A stretch of 64,000 nt of DNA from assembly GCA_013400155.1 (NCBI GenBank), contig VXBM01000009.1, forward strand, positions 1,502,075 through 1,566,074, written 5' to 3'. This stretch comes from Helopsaltes ochotensis. Lineage: Eukaryota > Chordata > Aves > Passeriformes > Locustellidae. This document shows, one piece after another, positions 41,689 through 54,913 of this stretch. Under the pieces are notes generated by a model. It searched no databases, was not told the origin of the DNA, and was given only the letters and a program-made list of their open reading frames with translations. How positions within the stretch are numbered: the first letter of the stretch is position 1; each line of letters starts with the position of its first letter. The translations under genes were made by a program, and so were the position numbers.

Positions 41689-42240
41689 GTTGATACCAAG
41701 CTGGGGAGACAGGTCAACTGTCAATTGTCAATTGCTGTGGGGCTGGGCTGCCATCCTGAGTGACATGTACAGGCAGGATGCACTGGAAGCTTATGAAATT
41801 CAGTAAGGCCATGTGCAAAGTCCTGTCCCTGGGAAAGCATTTCTCTGGAACTGATACAGCTAACTTCCGGAAGAGCAGTGCTTTGAGAGAGACCCTGGGG
41901 GTCTTGCTGGGCAGTCGGTGTCAGATGGGGAGCAATGAGTCCTGGGAACAAAGCCAATGACAGTCTGGATGTATGAACAGAGACCAGGGAAGTGCCAATC
42001 ACCCCCTACTCAGCACTTATTAGACTCAGATACCACATCCATTCTGGGGGTCCTCAGTGCAAGACTGATAAACTGGATCCAACTCACTAAGGGCAAGCAG
42101 GATGGTGAGTGCTGGAGCACCTGGGAAAAAGGGCTTGGGAGAGCTGAGCTTGTCCAGACTGGAGCAGAGATGGTTTCATGGCCCTTGAGGGGATAGAAGT
42201 GGGCTTGCCACAGTGGTGGAGGTTGAGAGAGCAAGAGACA
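41689..42240 (+). mobile_element. CR1 LINE internal fragment
   Basis: The segment starts gttgataccaagctggggag and continues with aggccatgtgcaaagtcctg, gagagaccctgggggtcttg and cttgtccagactggagcaga. These follow the CR1 reverse-transcriptase C-terminal coding order. It lacks the terminal repeat, so its 3' end is missing or too diverged to see. It is antisense to GUCY1A2. Confidence 0.8.
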
Positions 42241-42399
42241 AAAACAACATCAGCATCCTTATGGATTAGGAAACAGGGAAACCTGTGAAACTTACTCATA
42301 GCAAGGTCTTACTTACATAAAAAGAAGCTTTTTAAAGCCATCAAATATCTGCAGACGGTGAAGATTTTCATAGATGCTTCACCAAATATGGGGATAAGG

Positions 42400-42454
42400 A
42401 ATCTTTTTATTTAATATGTATATATAAATATATTTATATATAATCTTTTTATTT
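42400..42454. repeat. 24-bp AT palindrome between 13-bp direct repeats
   Basis: Positions 42419-42442 are a perfect self-complementary AT-only palindrome (TATATATAAATA and its reverse complement). The 13-mer aatctttttattt occurs at 42400-42412 and again at 42442-42454, bounding it. Confidence 0.85.
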
Positions 42455-42739
42455 TAAGGGATAAATCTCAAAATGAAAATGAAAATGCTAGAAAGAAGCT
42501 TGCTCTATGTGCCTAACACTTCATAAGTTCACAAGGCATCTTGTACTTCTTCAAAGCAGCCACATTCAGTACTACTAACCACAGACCATTAAAATGCACT
42601 ATTTTAGCAGACTCTAAGGTAATCCAAGCTTTAACTATATGGTATACCCTGTTCACAAATACAGCTATTAATTATGTTACTAATTGTTTCAATGGGATCA
42701 ACCAATGATGAAGTGTTTTCACAACAATCATCACATTGA

Positions 42740-42766
42740 TTTGTATAATTTGTATAATTTGTATAA
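42740..42766. repeat. 9-bp tandem repeat, 3 copies
   Basis: The unit tttgtataa occurs three times in a row, followed by a degenerate fourth (tttatag). Confidence 0.9.
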
Positions 42767-45700
42767 TTTATAGAAAGTCAAGCTTTGAATTAATCACCAA
42801 AGTGTTATAAGGGATCCTATTGAGAGACAACAGAATATCTGTGCTCAGTGGTGATGGGAGTTACTCCAGTGGCACTATAACAAAAATCAAAGAAAGTAGG
42901 AAGAAATAACTTGGGTGGATGCTGATTGTATGAGAGAAATTAAAATGCAGTAAAAATTCCTTTTGTCCAGTTAAAATACATCTGTGCATTAACCATAACA
43001 TGGCATCAAACTATAACATTATTAAATAACTATAAAACACATTGAAAGTTGATGACAATAGCAGGGATGAAGCAGTATTTCAGCTGCAGCTGCATCTTAC
43101 AGAGTGCAAACTGCTAAGTTGTAGCAGCTGTAATCTACACAGATGATTCAGTTCACCTAACCAGAAATATGTCTAATATACAATTTGAATATGAGTTATT
43201 CACTCTCAATTCTCTTCATAATCAATGAACTGAATGGGAACTCTTGCATTCATCTGACCTGGGCTAAGAATCTCCTTCAGAAAAAAAAATAAACCTCATA
43301 CTGAAAAAAATTCATAATTACCCTATAATATCAAACTTTCTTCTGTTGACTGTGAGGATAAGTCTAAATTATTAACTCTATTCTAAAAGTAGCATATTTC
43401 CACCTCTATCTCTGAACTGTAGAAAAGAAAGAATTAAGAAAATTATGTGAAGAGGCAGAAGGGCAGATTGAACCTGTAAGGTCACAGAGGCAGATCAATT
43501 TTAAAAGAAGAACATTGCAAGTTCTGCAGAACCAAATAGTCCTTTAGGAAAGCTGATCTCTAGATTGTCAGATGAACCAGTGAAAAAACCTTCTACACTC
43601 CATAGACTAGATTCCTTTCCAGTCTTTGAGATTGATCCAGAACAGCATTTATTGGAGGTATGAACCTTAAGTGATTCTTACGATGACCTTAACAACAAAA
43701 TCAATGCCTTCTAGCATATTAATTTTGATTTGAAGACCTGGATTTCGTTTTTTAGGGAGCAAAGTCAGAGTAAGTTCTGTATGTACTCCTCAGCCTAGAC
43801 TTGCCGGAGCACATCTTTGCTTCCTGCACACGCAGGCTACATTTCCATGGTAGCGTATAAATATTAAAGGAGATAGCTTTATAAGTTTCATCTCAGTATG
43901 AGGCCAAAATTCAGGATGTGAATGGACATGGCACTGGAAATTATAAGGAACTACAGTAAAGTCCTATTCTTTCACAAAATATTCATTATCCTGTTTATCC
44001 ATATTTCATTCCATCTGCACGACTGAACTACACAGCACCTCAAAACTATGTATTTCTTTTTTGAAAGCTGAAATGTCTCCCCTCCAAAGGAATACAGTGA
44101 AATTTAGCCTTAAGAGGAAATTCTTGCAAGTATAACTGTAAAGGAAACCTTTGAAGATATTAGTATCTCCCAAAGGGCTTTTCTTTCATCTGTTTTCTGC
44201 CCTAAGTCGTACACCAGGAGAATAAGGATAAGGCTGTGGTATATGGCAACAAGGTGCTTCAGACTTATTATGTGGGCTTCATTATTCCTGTCCATGACTT
44301 CTAGTCCAGCAGCAAACAGGACAGTTTTTTAACTGGTATGGGACAATGGGATTCTCTCCATTTTAGTTTTAAGTCAGCAATCACAGCGCTCATCGCAGGA
44401 ACAATTTATTTGATACCCATATTCTACCTCAATATGTCATTGACATCTCCCATATCTCCTTCTACCCAAATCATTCTCAGAGTATCTCTGCAGATCAGTA
44501 ATAACCTTACAACGTTCTCATTCCTGATGGAACTCACACTATCAAGCGTCAGTCACATAAAAATGAAGCCTCAATTCAATCCTCATCTATACTCTTTCTA
44601 TAGTAACTGAAGAGAAAAACTAATTTTCAAGGCATGACATACTCCATCCTGAATATCGTAAACCTCTTTTTATTCCATTTAGTACAGCAGGATGCAAATG
44701 TGTGAGTCTTTGTTGAATTGCCTGCATCCATGCCCACACTATCATTTGATATGCAAGACCCCTCCCATGTTGTCATCAGCATGCTTTTCTGGGCATTGCC
44801 TGTAAAACAGGTTTATGTGAGCCACAGGCTTAGTTTGTGAAACTCTCAGAAGACTCCTAAAGGAACTCTGTGCCTCTGAAAGTGCACCACAGTGGGCATG
44901 TTCCTGCTCCCACTAAGTACCCCAAGCCAGGAAAAGGACTGCCTGAGTGGGCTGACTGCTAATGCTATGACACCGTTTGTCAGCACAACAGCAAAGAGCC
45001 TGTTTAGCTCAAAAAGTCCTGCATCTTGCCATGCATATTTTGGCATGCAGTTCATGCAGGGGATATTATTAATCACTAAGCACTGGGAGAGCAGATTTGA
45101 GGTATTTTGGGCAGCTTATGGTTCAAAGATTTGAACAAGTCATTTATGCTAAAACACAGATTCTAAGGAAAGAAATAACAAATAAACATGATGGAGGGAA
45201 ACCAGATAAGGTTATTTCCCTGAGACATTAATGAATGTGTGTGCTCTTTCTCTGGAGGTGGTATAAGTGCGGTTCAGAAAAGACTCCTCTGCGCTTGGCC
45301 TAGGTATTCCTGATCCTGAGATAGGTCTAGATCCACATTTCTGTCTACACTGCAAAGAGTGAATAATCTCCTTTTTCAAATTAAACAACACCTGTTTGGT
45401 TTTTTGCTGTTGTGTGAATACAAATTAAGGCCTAATTCTGTTTACATTTTGAAGTTTTCTCTACCTTTTTTCTACTGCAAAGATTTGTCAGCAAAGCTTT
45501 GAAACAGATGAATTTTGCAACACTGTTGAAGCTTAACAAGATTAATCATCAGTAAAGCACTATTTATAGATTTCCAAATCTCTGGTATATTATAAAATAC
45601 TTTCTGTTTTGGAAAGGATTTTAAAGTTTTCAAGATAGGATCTGAGAATGCACTTGTTTTCAAAGAATGTCCCGCAGTTTCTACTTAGTGTTTCACTCTT

Positions 45701-47211
45701 AGCTTCTGTCTCTTTAATGTTTTAAAAATCAACTCCTAGGCAGTGAAATCCTGTGCCCAAGTTTCAAGGTAACTTTACAACACTTCTGTGACGTGACATT
45801 CTGCTTTTGGAAGCACTTCAGGAAAACTCCTCCCATGTGAGAAGGGATGGATTACAAGCGTCCACCTATGAAGTTCAGAACTCTGTTCATCTTGTAAAGC
45901 TCATTTTTTAAAAGAAGTGACTTCCTGTAAAACCAAGCTCTTTCCCCAGGAGCCTAATTAAGAAGCAATTGCTCTTACCAGGCCTGAGGGCATCTTATTT
46001 TAGTGAATTTAATGATGTTACATACTGGCAATTTCAGGAGCATTTTGCAGGAAAAGCTGTATTTGAATTCTTTCTACAGCACCTACTTAGCAGTCTTAAG
46101 CACAGATCTTCCAGTATGCAATATATGGAGGAACTCTTTCATCTACACTGTAATTCAGAATTCTACTTCCTTTTCAGAAGAAAAAAGACAAATAGTACTT
46201 TCCATGTAGAATTACTACCTAGTATCTTAAAAGAGGGGGTTTTTTCAGTAGTTAAAAGAGTCATGCCAGAAGACTTACAGTCTACATGACATCAGCATCA
46301 GGTTTGCACACAACAGCCATGGAATGAAAAATTCATAGTGTATAAATTATTTCTCTCTTCTGTAGGAAAATATGAAATTGCAAAAATCAAACCAATTATT
46401 TCTGGTAAACAGCAGGCTTCCTGGCTGACATTCTGCCTTATTGCAATGTCAAAGTGCAGAACTGTTTAACAAAATAAGAAAATGTTAAAATAATCATGTA
46501 TGACCTAAGACACACATTTCAGTTTAATTTGACTGTCCTATTCCCGATGTAAGTGAGAATTTTTTTAATTTGCTATAGTATGCCCAGTATTTAAACTCCT
46601 AGTAAGCCAGAACATCTTCCTCAAGGCTATACAAGCTTTAATTTATGCGTCCTGAAATTCATGTTATCTAGTTTCTATTAACTTACTTAAGTATCCTCCA
46701 TGTTCACTTAAATAATTTAATAAATTAAGGTACAGTTATGAATGCTATTTTCATGAATGAAAATGTTGCATCTTGGTACATGAAAGTCCAGCCAGACTGC
46801 TTAAAAATGAGAAGAGCCAAAGCAGATGGAAAGTGAAATTAGTTTTCTCCAGTCCCTCAGAGGTACTAAAATTTAGAAGGTGGAAAAACTGGACATAGCA
46901 AAACAGAGGACATAGCATCAAGGAGATCTGTGTGCTGCAAGAGGGAATGCCCTTTGTCATGGTTCCTGTCCGGCCACAGTATGTGGGCTTGCTCCTCAAT
47001 TTGCAGCAGGGAGGACACCCTTCTTGGTCCTATTCAAGTTAAAGGTCAGCTTATAGCCAGGTTACATGTACAAACTGAGGAATTGGAAAGTGCTCCCAGG
47101 ACCTGTAAGCTGGACATAGACACCAAGGTTCCCATGCAATTCGAGAGAAATGGACTGGGGCAGTTAACAACAAATGCGTGCATTCCAGATGAGAGAAAAG
47201 TGAAAGGAGAC

Positions 47212-47228
47212 AAAAAAAAAAAAAAAAA
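47212..47228. repeat. Poly-A tract (17 A)
   Basis: An uninterrupted run of 17 A. The preceding sequence does not resemble a known gene or SINE. Confidence 0.95.
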
Positions 47229-49939
47229 GGAATTATAGAATTATATACAAGTATGGTATTTCTGAAGAAGTATACAAGTAGTTATATACAGAAACAGAAG
47301 TCCTAGGCTCTTTAGAGGATTCTTGGGTGATGTATTGCAGGAGAACATGCACAGATGTTTTAGTGCTTTGTGCAGGGCTGTATGTTTATAAAGCAAAGAA
47401 TAACTCTTCTGGAGCCTGAGCGTCTGTTTGCTTCATTTGCAGATGTCCCTGAAGACAGAAAGTGTAAATCGTCCACAAGGTTGGAGAAAAATATATGCTT
47501 AAAGTAATGAGAAGTCTTAAAATAATCTTGGGTTCTTGGGTGCTGTTGCACCAGATCTGCAGGAAAAATCTGTGGAACATTATGTTTCTTTTTTTTCTTA
47601 GGGTTTTTTTTCCTTAACTTGACCCAAGAACACTTCTGAGCTCTCCAAAGAGATAGCTGCCCTGGCTTTGCTCTAACTTCATATTGGAGTGTGACATGCC
47701 AATGTACCAGCAAGTCCAAATACAGGCAGAGACTCCAAAGAGGAGAGAGTGTCATCGCTGGCTCACAGAGAGGAGAAAGAAGTCTCAGGAATTCTCTGTG
47801 GTGGGACACAAACAGAGAAGTGTGCTGAAGGCAGCTCTACCAGGCTGGGTGACACCACGGAGAGAGCAAGCTTGTGGGCAACGGAAATTTTTTTCTATTG
47901 CTCATTTTCATCTGTTACACATTCAAAACCCACCGACTTTAGGTTATCAGGAAGAAGCAACACCTAGTGCACTGGTAATCCTCAGAACTGCACCATTCCA
48001 TTTTTTTAAAAAGGTATCTTGTAATATTTTATGTGTATCCTACTGCTCATGTAAGAGTATCACTATCATTTTACATATCGTAATTGCATTTCCCGCATTT
48101 TGCAAATGCCTAAGCTGAAGTTTAGAATTTCAAAACTTCTCAAAATGGCCATGCATTTGCACTGAACTTAAAAGGTTAAAACTGGATGGAAAGATGGCAA
48201 AAATAGTGGCCACAGATTTTACATGAAAACTTGGAGACTATGTTTTTTAACTTATGAAACATAAAGCATGGAAAACTTCAGAACGGTCTGAAGCTCATGA
48301 CTCTGCTCATTGAAGTATTGTTTAGTCATTATAGTACTGATAGTAAGGTTGAGAAGATGTACTTGAGTATGGGATGTATTAGTTCTCAAGAGGGGAAAGT
48401 CATGACGCTGAGAATGTACTGGTATTTTCTGTAAAATGAATACAGATTTCTGCAACTTAAACTACCAGTACAGAAATGTAATGTAATATTCTTAGAAAAT
48501 GGGAGTTTAAAATTACGTTCTTAAAAGCATTATATCACAACCTAAATATTAACAACATTTTTCAAAACTGGTGAGTACCAGTCTGGAATGATTTCAGGAC
48601 AGTCCAGATTTCCCATCATTTTTTAGTCTTTAGTCTTAATCTTACAACGAGCAAACATGAAAGCTGTATACAGTGTTAGGCATATAAAATCAGAAAATAA
48701 AGACCTAACTTTATACTAAGTGTATTGTGTTGCCAGGAATAAAAGCCCGATGAAGCTGTGTGTGGTACCACTCAGAGAGAGTGCCAGTTTAGCCAAATAA
48801 TGAAACCAAAAAGAAAGCAGGAATTCGCATTAAAAAGTTGTGGATTCTGACTGTAAAATGAATGTATGTAATTATACTGTCTTATATAAATACTCAGTAA
48901 ACTTTCAATTAAAATTTTTATGATGAAAATATATAGCAAAGAAATTCCGGCAGCTGACCATAGTACATTTCCAGAAACATTTAGGACTCTGCTTAGACAA
49001 GGAAAGTGGGACATTTAGCACTTCACAGAAAATGAAGTATAGTGTCAGGGAAAATCTGCAATATCTTCAAGGACAAATTCTGCCCTGTTTAGAGAAAGGA
49101 CAAAGAAACTAACACCTACAGGATCAGGCCTAGTTCTGCTCTGTTTGGCTTGACATTACCCAGCCAATATATAAAACCAAACAGCCAAAAACACACGCAC
49201 AATAAATGCTGCCTTTACACAGTAGTTAAAGGGTACAAGAGGGAAACGTTTCAGAAAGGAAACTGAGGGGGAAAGCGTTGAGAAAGCAGGCCTACAAAGG
49301 CAGAAAGACTTAGCAGGAAACAAATATTTTAAATGAGCCAACGTCAAATACGTATTACATGAAGGAGAAACAGAAGCTGTGTTAATCTATAGCAGGGAAG
49401 ATTTCAGAGTGCAGGGTTAAGTTTTAAATGCCAGAAGACATGGCTGCAGCATATCTAAATAGCTTATTTGATAAAGAGATGGCTTAACTGAAGCATCACC
49501 TCCCAGTACTTGGCTGATAAAAACCAGGAACTCAGATGCACAGAAAAACTGGTCAAAACAGTCAGGCCAACAAGTACATATTTTACCCAAAGCCACAGCT
49601 TGCAAAATTTACTGAGATATCTCTCCCATGACTTCTACTCCTGAAGTCCATGCTTCTACTTGCATGTCCACAAACACCAGCTTGCCAAGCAACACCGATC
49701 TGAGATGCACTCCCTGCTTGCCTTTTTCTCCCACTCCTCAACTCCAAGCCAAATATAATTAGCTCTGATAGTCAGCAGCACCAGTTTCTAAATACATCAG
49801 CAGGTCTCAGTTCTCTCACCTCCCTGCTCTTCTGTGATTATCATGAACATGTCCCTCCTAATCTTTTCACCGACGCTGTAAGTCAGCAGATTCTTTCCCA
49901 GGTTTCACTCTCTAAAACACAGATTCTTCTAGAATCTCC

Positions 49940-50110
49940 TGTAACACTGTGCATCTCAATTACAGCAACGTTCTCCCTCAGCCTGGACAAATGTAATCTG
50001 TCGTTGTTGCTATCCATTCCAAATGCTGCTGTGAAATTCGTTTCCTGAGCCCACCATCTGTCTGTGTCATTCTTACCTGTGCCTCCATCCATTGGATAAG
50101 CTTTCCTTAC
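49940..50110 (+). mobile_element. Probable L2-type LINE reverse-transcriptase remnant
   Basis: Translated on the plus strand, one frame gives LNYSNV, then IHSKCCCEI about 15 codons later, then VILTCASIHWISFPYLISY. This follows the end of L2/CR1-clade reverse transcriptases, where a DYCN motif is followed by an 'QNAAA' type block and a 'HITPVLASLHWLP' type block. One stop codon (TAA) interrupts it. DNA phrases such as tatccattccaaatgctgct also resemble old amniote L2 copies. The call is from memory and needs a profile search. Confidence 0.55.
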
Positions 50111-52361
50111 CTCATCAGTTATAGGTACTTACTTTGATTTCCAAGAAATTTCTAAGCTATTTTCATTTTAAAATGCAAATGTCCTTTTTCAAAAAGACTG
50201 CTATTTTATTTTAAACCTGATTCTCTAGTGAAACAAAAAAGGGTCATTGCTTGAGTTTTTTCATTCTGTAGTGCTAAAGTGAGTAATTTTTCCTTAACCC
50301 TTCAAAAAATTTTTTAGACTTCTGGTTAAAAAAAAAAATAAAAAAAATAAATTTGGACGGGAGAAAAAAGGCACGTACAGCTCCAAAACAACCCAAGTGC
50401 ACACTGTCTTGCTCATGAGTGAGCAGTGGGGGGAACCAAGGGACAAATAGGCAGGGTCCTGGGATGGGAGAAGTAGGAAGATAAGGAAAATCTACGACGA
50501 AAGGATCTGAGAGGGAACTGCCTATATTATGGCAGCAGCGACTGATAAAGGGTGTTAGAGCTGTAAGCCATTCTTCCATAGAAAAACAGGTTTTATTCAT
50601 ACCTCTGCTCACAGACACATGGCAGTCTTGACACGGCAGTGCTTTCCTTTTTAAAAAAGCGTAAATCTCATCTTGCCTATCTCAGCAGCTATGACCTTAT
50701 TTCGCTAGTCAGCACAGTCTTTTCATAAGGTAACATCTTTCTAGCCACAGTAGCCCAAAGCTAGGTGAATGGCAGAAAGCTATGGTCTAAATGACAAAAT
50801 ATTCATGACCTAAGCATAAATATTCCCTCTTAGTGTTCTCACAGGACTCAACCAACCTTCTTTACAGTTAGATCATTGAGTTTTGCATACCTTATATCCT
50901 ATTCCCATGCAACCACTATTTTCAACAAATGATATTCTGAATGCTTCTAAACAGCTGAAATTAATCACCTGGGAGCACAGTGAGTACGCCCATGTGAACA
51001 CACAGCATGTGAAGCAGGGTCACTAGGTATCCCTCCTGACTCTGGGTTACAAGTTCCTCAATCCTGATCTTGAAGTTGGGTCATAAACCAGTGCAGCAAC
51101 ATTAGACTAACACGAACTGAGATCACACTCACCATCTTCTCTGACAGTATCACCGTAACAATTTTCAAATGAGGCTGATACCTTCCACTGCATTCATGTC
51201 CCAAGATGTCCTTTGGCTTCTGAGCATTAGTAAAACAAACCCCTAAACTAGGAGCCTAAAAGTTCTTTACAGTGTGTTTGTTTACTTTGGTAAACTGCCC
51301 TATCAACCTTTAGCTATACCATTTTCAGTTCTATCTGTGGTACATGCTGTAACTTTTCAGCCATGATTATTATTTAGGTGGGTAGTAATTATTTTTCAAT
51401 TCCTTTTAAAAAGTGAATTAAAGGCTAGAAATGAAAGGAGCAGGACACATGTGAAACGTTTTTCTCTACGGCCTATCAACAAATACTATATGAAATAGTT
51501 TGAAAACTGTTAGTTTGCAAACCTCAGACATATAATAAAGTCAATATATAATTTTACAACCATGTCTCTTTTCTCTTGTGCATTAACATATAAAAAGAAA
51601 CTCTTTCTTCTATCACGAAATTAAAGGCATTCCATATACAAAACAGTCTGTAGGCTTCACAGGATAATTACACTGCTAGTATCTTCAGTGCATTTATTAA
51701 ATTTTACCTCCCCTTTTTTTTCTCTCAAACACATACTGGACACCAAACCCATTTAAGAGAAGTGAAGATGAGTTCTCTGACGGCACCAACACGTGACATT
51801 TCCTTTGGAGCATGGCACACCAGTGCCATGTCCCATTCATTACACTTACTATGCATAGACATCTGCTGTCCTCTTCCTGTTTTTCAGTGGAAGTTGAAGT
51901 TTCTTATAATAACTTTTTTAAGCTAATGCAATGCTCATTATGGAAAATTTTATTTCTTTCAACGGAAAGATAAATGCCTAAACCCTAAACCATTCAAGTT
52001 GAAAGTGAATGCCTTCCAGGAGTTGCAGCTTAGGTTAGGATTCATCACTGGATTCATCACTTCTTCATCATTAGGATGTGTCATCTAAAGGAAACCAGGC
52101 TATCATACAGGAAACGTGTATTTCTATAAGAAAATGGGAATATGAGACCTTTATTCCCATGGGAGTACCATGATGGTAATTTCATTGAAACGTTTGAGTT
52201 TCAATGGTCATATGTCAGATCTGGGTTCTTGTGCACAAAAAACAAAAATATTGTCTTCATATTTTTCTAAGGAAGGTCTGCAATTTAGGAAGAAAGCTAC
52301 TGGGATTTTTTTCTGCCTTCATTTCAGTTACCTTTTGCTAGGTTAGGACTTGAGCTATTAC

Positions 52362-52847
52362 CTTGTAGATGTCAAGGAATCCACACTGGTGGTCGAAGCG
52401 TGTGTAGAGCTCGTTGAGCATGCTGATGACCTGCATGGGCGTGCACTGAGCACAGATGGCAGTGAAGCCAACAATGTCTGAGAAGAGCATGGTGACATCA
52501 TCAAACTTCCTGGCCTGAACCTGCTGCCCCTGCCACAACTGCTGGGCCACCTCTTCAGGGAAAATAGAAATAAGGAGATCTACAGTCTTCTTTTTCTCCT
52601 CCTCCAGGGCTTGGTGTGTACATTCCAGCGTTGCCTTCAGCTTATCCATTCGTTTTTTCAAGCCGTCCTGGGCCTTTGCTTGCTCCCCAACCAATATGAC
52701 ATCACGAGTAGCGTCATGGATAGGTATGTCCGAAAGATGGAGGCCTCGGCCCATCAGCTCATCCAGCTTGTCCACACACGGGGAACCCAGAAACAATATC
52801 GAGTTCGATTCTGGCACATGAATCATTTGTCCTTTAATTTCCATCAC
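52362..52847 (-). CDS. GUCY1A2: GUCY1A2 internal exon: HNOBA end, coiled coil, start of cyclase domain
   Basis: This exon of 162 codons (phase 0 at both ends) encodes part of the soluble guanylate cyclase alpha-2 subunit, which pairs with beta-1 and makes cGMP from GTP when nitric oxide binds the beta haem. Read on the minus strand it starts V-M-E-I-K-G-Q and ends D-I-Y-K. Residues 1-50 are the end of the haem-NOX-associated region (GSPCVDKLDELMGRGLHLSD). Residues about 56-92 are the charged coiled-coil signalling helix (KKRMDKLKATLE, LEEEKKKTVDLL). From about residue 110 the cyclase catalytic domain begins, with LFSDIVGFTAIC holding the first metal-binding aspartate. The acceptor is a long T-run then AACAG; the donor is AAG|GTAATA. 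The stretch GRGLHLSDIPIHDATRDVIL fits alpha-2 better than alpha-1 as I remember the two paralogues. Overlapping frames on either strand are shadows. Confidence 0.95.
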
Positions 52848-54913
52848 CTGTTAAAAAAAAAAAAGAGTTTAGACAAGGGGAAAAAGCAGCTTATAGATGT
52901 GGATCCTCATTCTACTTTCTCCATCTTTTCAGCTAAAACAATGAACTGTAGCCTTTTATACAGAAGCTTCTTGCACTCACCTACTCAAGTAATGAGACTC
53001 ACAGTCTGCTCACCAAATTGAGTCAGAAAATAACCTAAACTGATACAAAAGTATTCCCAAATCAGATGTTGGATTTTATTTGTACCCAATTAAATAAGAA
53101 AGCAATTATATGTATTCTCGGAGTGCCATCTAAATAATGCTCCTGGAATGTACCTGGCCTTACAAGCAAATGTCAGAGTTGTTCGTTCTGTTACTTAGCT
53201 ATAAATTACAAAAAAGCAAAAAAAAAGTAAAGAGAAACCGCAACTGTCTGAAAGCAGGTTAGTTTTTTGAGCAAAATATTTAATACAAGTCAATTGGGGG
53301 ATTTTATAGAAGAATCAAATAAAAATAGATGTGAAAAACAGCTCTACAGAATAACAAATAGCATGGAAATATTGTAGTAGTCTTCCTGTTTCCTGTTTTC
53401 CTTCTCATACATGCAGCAGAGTTGAAGGCTGACACAGTTAGAATCTGCAGATTTCTTGGTAATAGAGATTCATTCAATTTGTATTTGTGGAATAGCAGAA
53501 GGTACAGTAAGGAAGGAGCATCAGGTGGTTCATAACCCTGGTTTATAGCTGTTGTATTTGCCTGTTAAATGGCTAGATGTTTTGAGCACTGCCAAAGGGT
53601 TGATATCACTGAGGCCGTGGATTGTTACCTCCCGCTTCATGATGGCAGTTGAGCACAAAACCACCAGACTGAGATGGACACTGAAAATTAAATTAAATCA
53701 GACAAACTGTATCTCTTTGTAAATACAGCTTGCCTCTGTCATGAAAAACAAGCCCATTAATATTTCCATTCCAGGACTGAACAAAGACCAGGGCAATACT
53801 GTGCTAGGTGATCTAAAATACTCAGATATCGTACCACCCATAGGATCTCATAGTTGATATAGGCACAACACATAAACCTTGTGCATCTAAGCAGTGCTAG
53901 GCACCATAATGCCTTGTATCTGTGTTTTCTATTCCACACAATCTCTTGAAATGAAAAGGCCTCCTCCAGTCACCATTCTCTTCATCATCTAGGCATTCAC
54001 TTGCTGTTGCATGATTCACTTACCATTTAATCCTCCTTTCATCCATAATCCTACCAAGCAAAATAGAAAAACCTCCATCAGGGAATCCAGAGGTGTCTGT
54101 AATAATGATGTGATTTAAGTGTCCAGTGGCCTGAAAGCTCCTGCTGAGATGACAAGTAATCCTACATGATACTTCCATGTTTGGGGAGATTTTAGGAAGC
54201 TCCTTTTTCTATTAGTTTTTTTTTACATCAGGTAATAGGCTGTCATTGCAGACTCTATGGCAACATGGGAATTGAGTGTATCCCATCCCTATTGCCCTCT
54301 GCCTTCTCTGCTAGCAACCTAACATGCAGCTTCTGATGTCAGCCAGGGAACTCAGCAAGTGGAAATAAATGCAAGTCATTAAAATTGCCAAATTTTCTAA
54401 TTTATGTTCCTGCACATCTACTAATATTTACATTTCTGAGCCTTGCTTCCTCAGCTTCACTCTGGGACATTCATCTCTGTGAAAAAGCAAGTCAGCTACC
54501 TGTATGAGCTGATTTAATGCTCCATGGCTAAGTGCTCTTTTTCTACTTTTGAAACGTGGCTCCCTGGGAAATGGGATGCTTTCTTCATGCATGCAGCCTC
54601 ATGCTTTCAAAAGGGCACACGCAAAATTGTTTGAACTCCAAAGTACAAGTTGCCAAATATGAAATACATGGTACAGCAATTCTAAATTCTCTTCCTAATT
54701 TGTTCCCCTGTGCCGGAGAGTTTTCTGTTTGTAGAATTTCACTCTTGTGCAAAATAAAAGTATCTCATATTATCACTTGCCTCTTCCATCTCCAGGTGAA
54801 AACAGCGTGTTTTCAGCTCAGGAGGAGCGAGCGTGCCCGAAGACGCAGGCTGAGCCAGCCTGGCCTGGGGTTGAGCTGCTTGTCAGCAAGGCAAGGCACC
54901 TGGCTTGGAGCTG

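Larger units (their letters stand above)
35023..52361 (-). other. GUCY1A2: GUCY1A2 intron, 17.3 kb, phase 0
   Basis: This intron runs between the donor at 52361/52360 (GT on the minus strand) and the acceptor AG at 35024/35023. It holds a long CR1 fragment (37422-38190), a second CR1 (41689-42240), the 19-bp perfect hairpin (40298-40338), an AT palindrome (42419-42442), a probable L2 remnant (49940-50110) and a 17-A tract (47212-47228). The remainder is AT-rich sequence in which I recognise nothing. Confidence 0.85.

Noticed and set aside
47360..48118. Overlapping 149-codon (minus) and 144-codon (plus) open frames
   Set aside because: No recognisable domain in either, low-complexity Lys and Phe runs, no splice or promoter context.
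52611..53021. 136-codon plus-strand open frame
   Set aside because: It is the antisense shadow of the 52362-52847 GUCY1A2 exon extended into intron.
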